Source: SAR202 cluster bacterium
Lineage (GTDB): Bacteria > Chloroflexota > Dehalococcoidia > UBA3495
DNA length: 6,388 bases
Direction: 5' to 3'
Assembly: GCA_009392075.1 (NCBI GenBank)
Contig: VFHG01000049.1
Coordinates: 1-6,388 of the forward strand
The notes beneath the pieces are model-generated. The model was given only the letters and a program-made list of their open reading frames with translations. It made no database searches and was not told the origin of the DNA. The position numbers were made by a program, and so were the translations under genes. Below are positions 6,336 to 6,388 of this stretch, piece by piece; position 1 is the first letter of the stretch; every line of letters begins with the position of its first letter.

Positions 6336-6343
6336 TCACCTCT
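6336..6343 (-). promoter_or_regulatory. Shine-Dalgarno sequence of the broken reductase gene
   Basis: On the minus strand AGAGGTGA lies directly upstream of ATG 6333, with its GAGG core five bases from the start codon. It differs at one position from the anti-Shine-Dalgarno complement and supports the chosen start even though the reading frame downstream is broken. Confidence 0.6.
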
Positions 6344-6357
6344 TAATGCGTGCGGGA

Positions 6358-6388
6358 TTACAGCTTAGCCATCAACTCTTCGATCGCC
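6358..6388 (-). CDS. C-terminal end of an unidentified upstream gene (partial)
   Basis: On the minus strand the last bases of the window read, in one frame, AIEELMAKL followed by TAA at 6360-6358. The other two frames give less protein-like endings (GDRRVDG and a two- to three-codon stub). The peptide looks like an amphipathic C-terminal helix, but nine residues are too few to name a family. If real, its stop lies 24 bases before the reductase ATG at 6333, which would place the broken reductase second in a leftward operon. Confidence 0.45.
   Translation of the reverse strand, partial: AIEELMAKL

Noticed and set aside
1..6388. Defence, toxin-antitoxin, phage, insertion-sequence, CRISPR, tRNA or rRNA features
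   Set aside because: No transposase or integrase motifs, no regular repeat arrays, no terminal inverted repeats and no RNA-gene signatures were seen. All substantial coding frames are metabolic enzymes.

Overview
The window reads as a bacterial chromosomal segment carrying redox and catabolic genes, with no mobile element, RNA gene or CRISPR array that I can see. Two genes are nucleotide-cofactor or F420-type oxidoreductases of the kind abundant in Actinobacteria and Chloroflexota: a luciferase-like flavin or F420 oxidoreductase and an atypical acyl-CoA dehydrogenase homologue. Together with a DAO-type flavoenzyme, a retinol-dehydrogenase-like SDR and an unlinked ketopantoate-reductase-like gene, the mix resembles SAR202/Dehalococcoidia-like Chloroflexota genomes. 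That assignment is an impression from gene content, not a measurement.

Layout. At 1-2010 a minus-strand pair is transcribed leftwards: the acyl-CoA dehydrogenase-like gene (754-2010), then, 14 bases downstream, the luciferase-like oxidoreductase (1-739, cut by the window's left edge). A 249-base divergent intergenic region (2011-2259) holds two overlapping inverted repeats, a weak leftward promoter candidate and, at its right end, a Shine-Dalgarno sequence that can be folded into a hairpin in two ways. The SDR gene (2260-3165) follows on the plus strand. A 93-base gap contains a near-consensus sigma70-type promoter (TTGACA, 17 bases, CATAAT) that should drive a tight two-gene operon: FAD-dependent oxidoreductase (3259-4452) and alpha/beta hydrolase (4469-5362). 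At 5391-6333, convergent with the hydrolase, lies a minus-strand ketopantoate reductase-family gene broken by at least four reading-frame disruptions. At the right edge a few codons of another minus-strand gene can be seen.

How they may work together. The acyl-CoA dehydrogenase-like protein and the luciferase-like enzyme form a leftward operon of two flavin-type oxidoreductases, probably acting on one organic substrate. The plus-strand genes could carry out carbonyl reduction (SDR), oxidation of an amine or amino acid-like substrate (DAO enzyme) and ester, amide or lactone hydrolysis (hydrolase). The substrates cannot be read from the sequence. I do not see evidence of a wholly new system. 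The most informative items are the multiply frameshifted reductase, which can be reconstructed end to end, the missing canonical catalytic glutamate in the dehydrogenase homologue, and the regulatory structures in the two intergenic regions.
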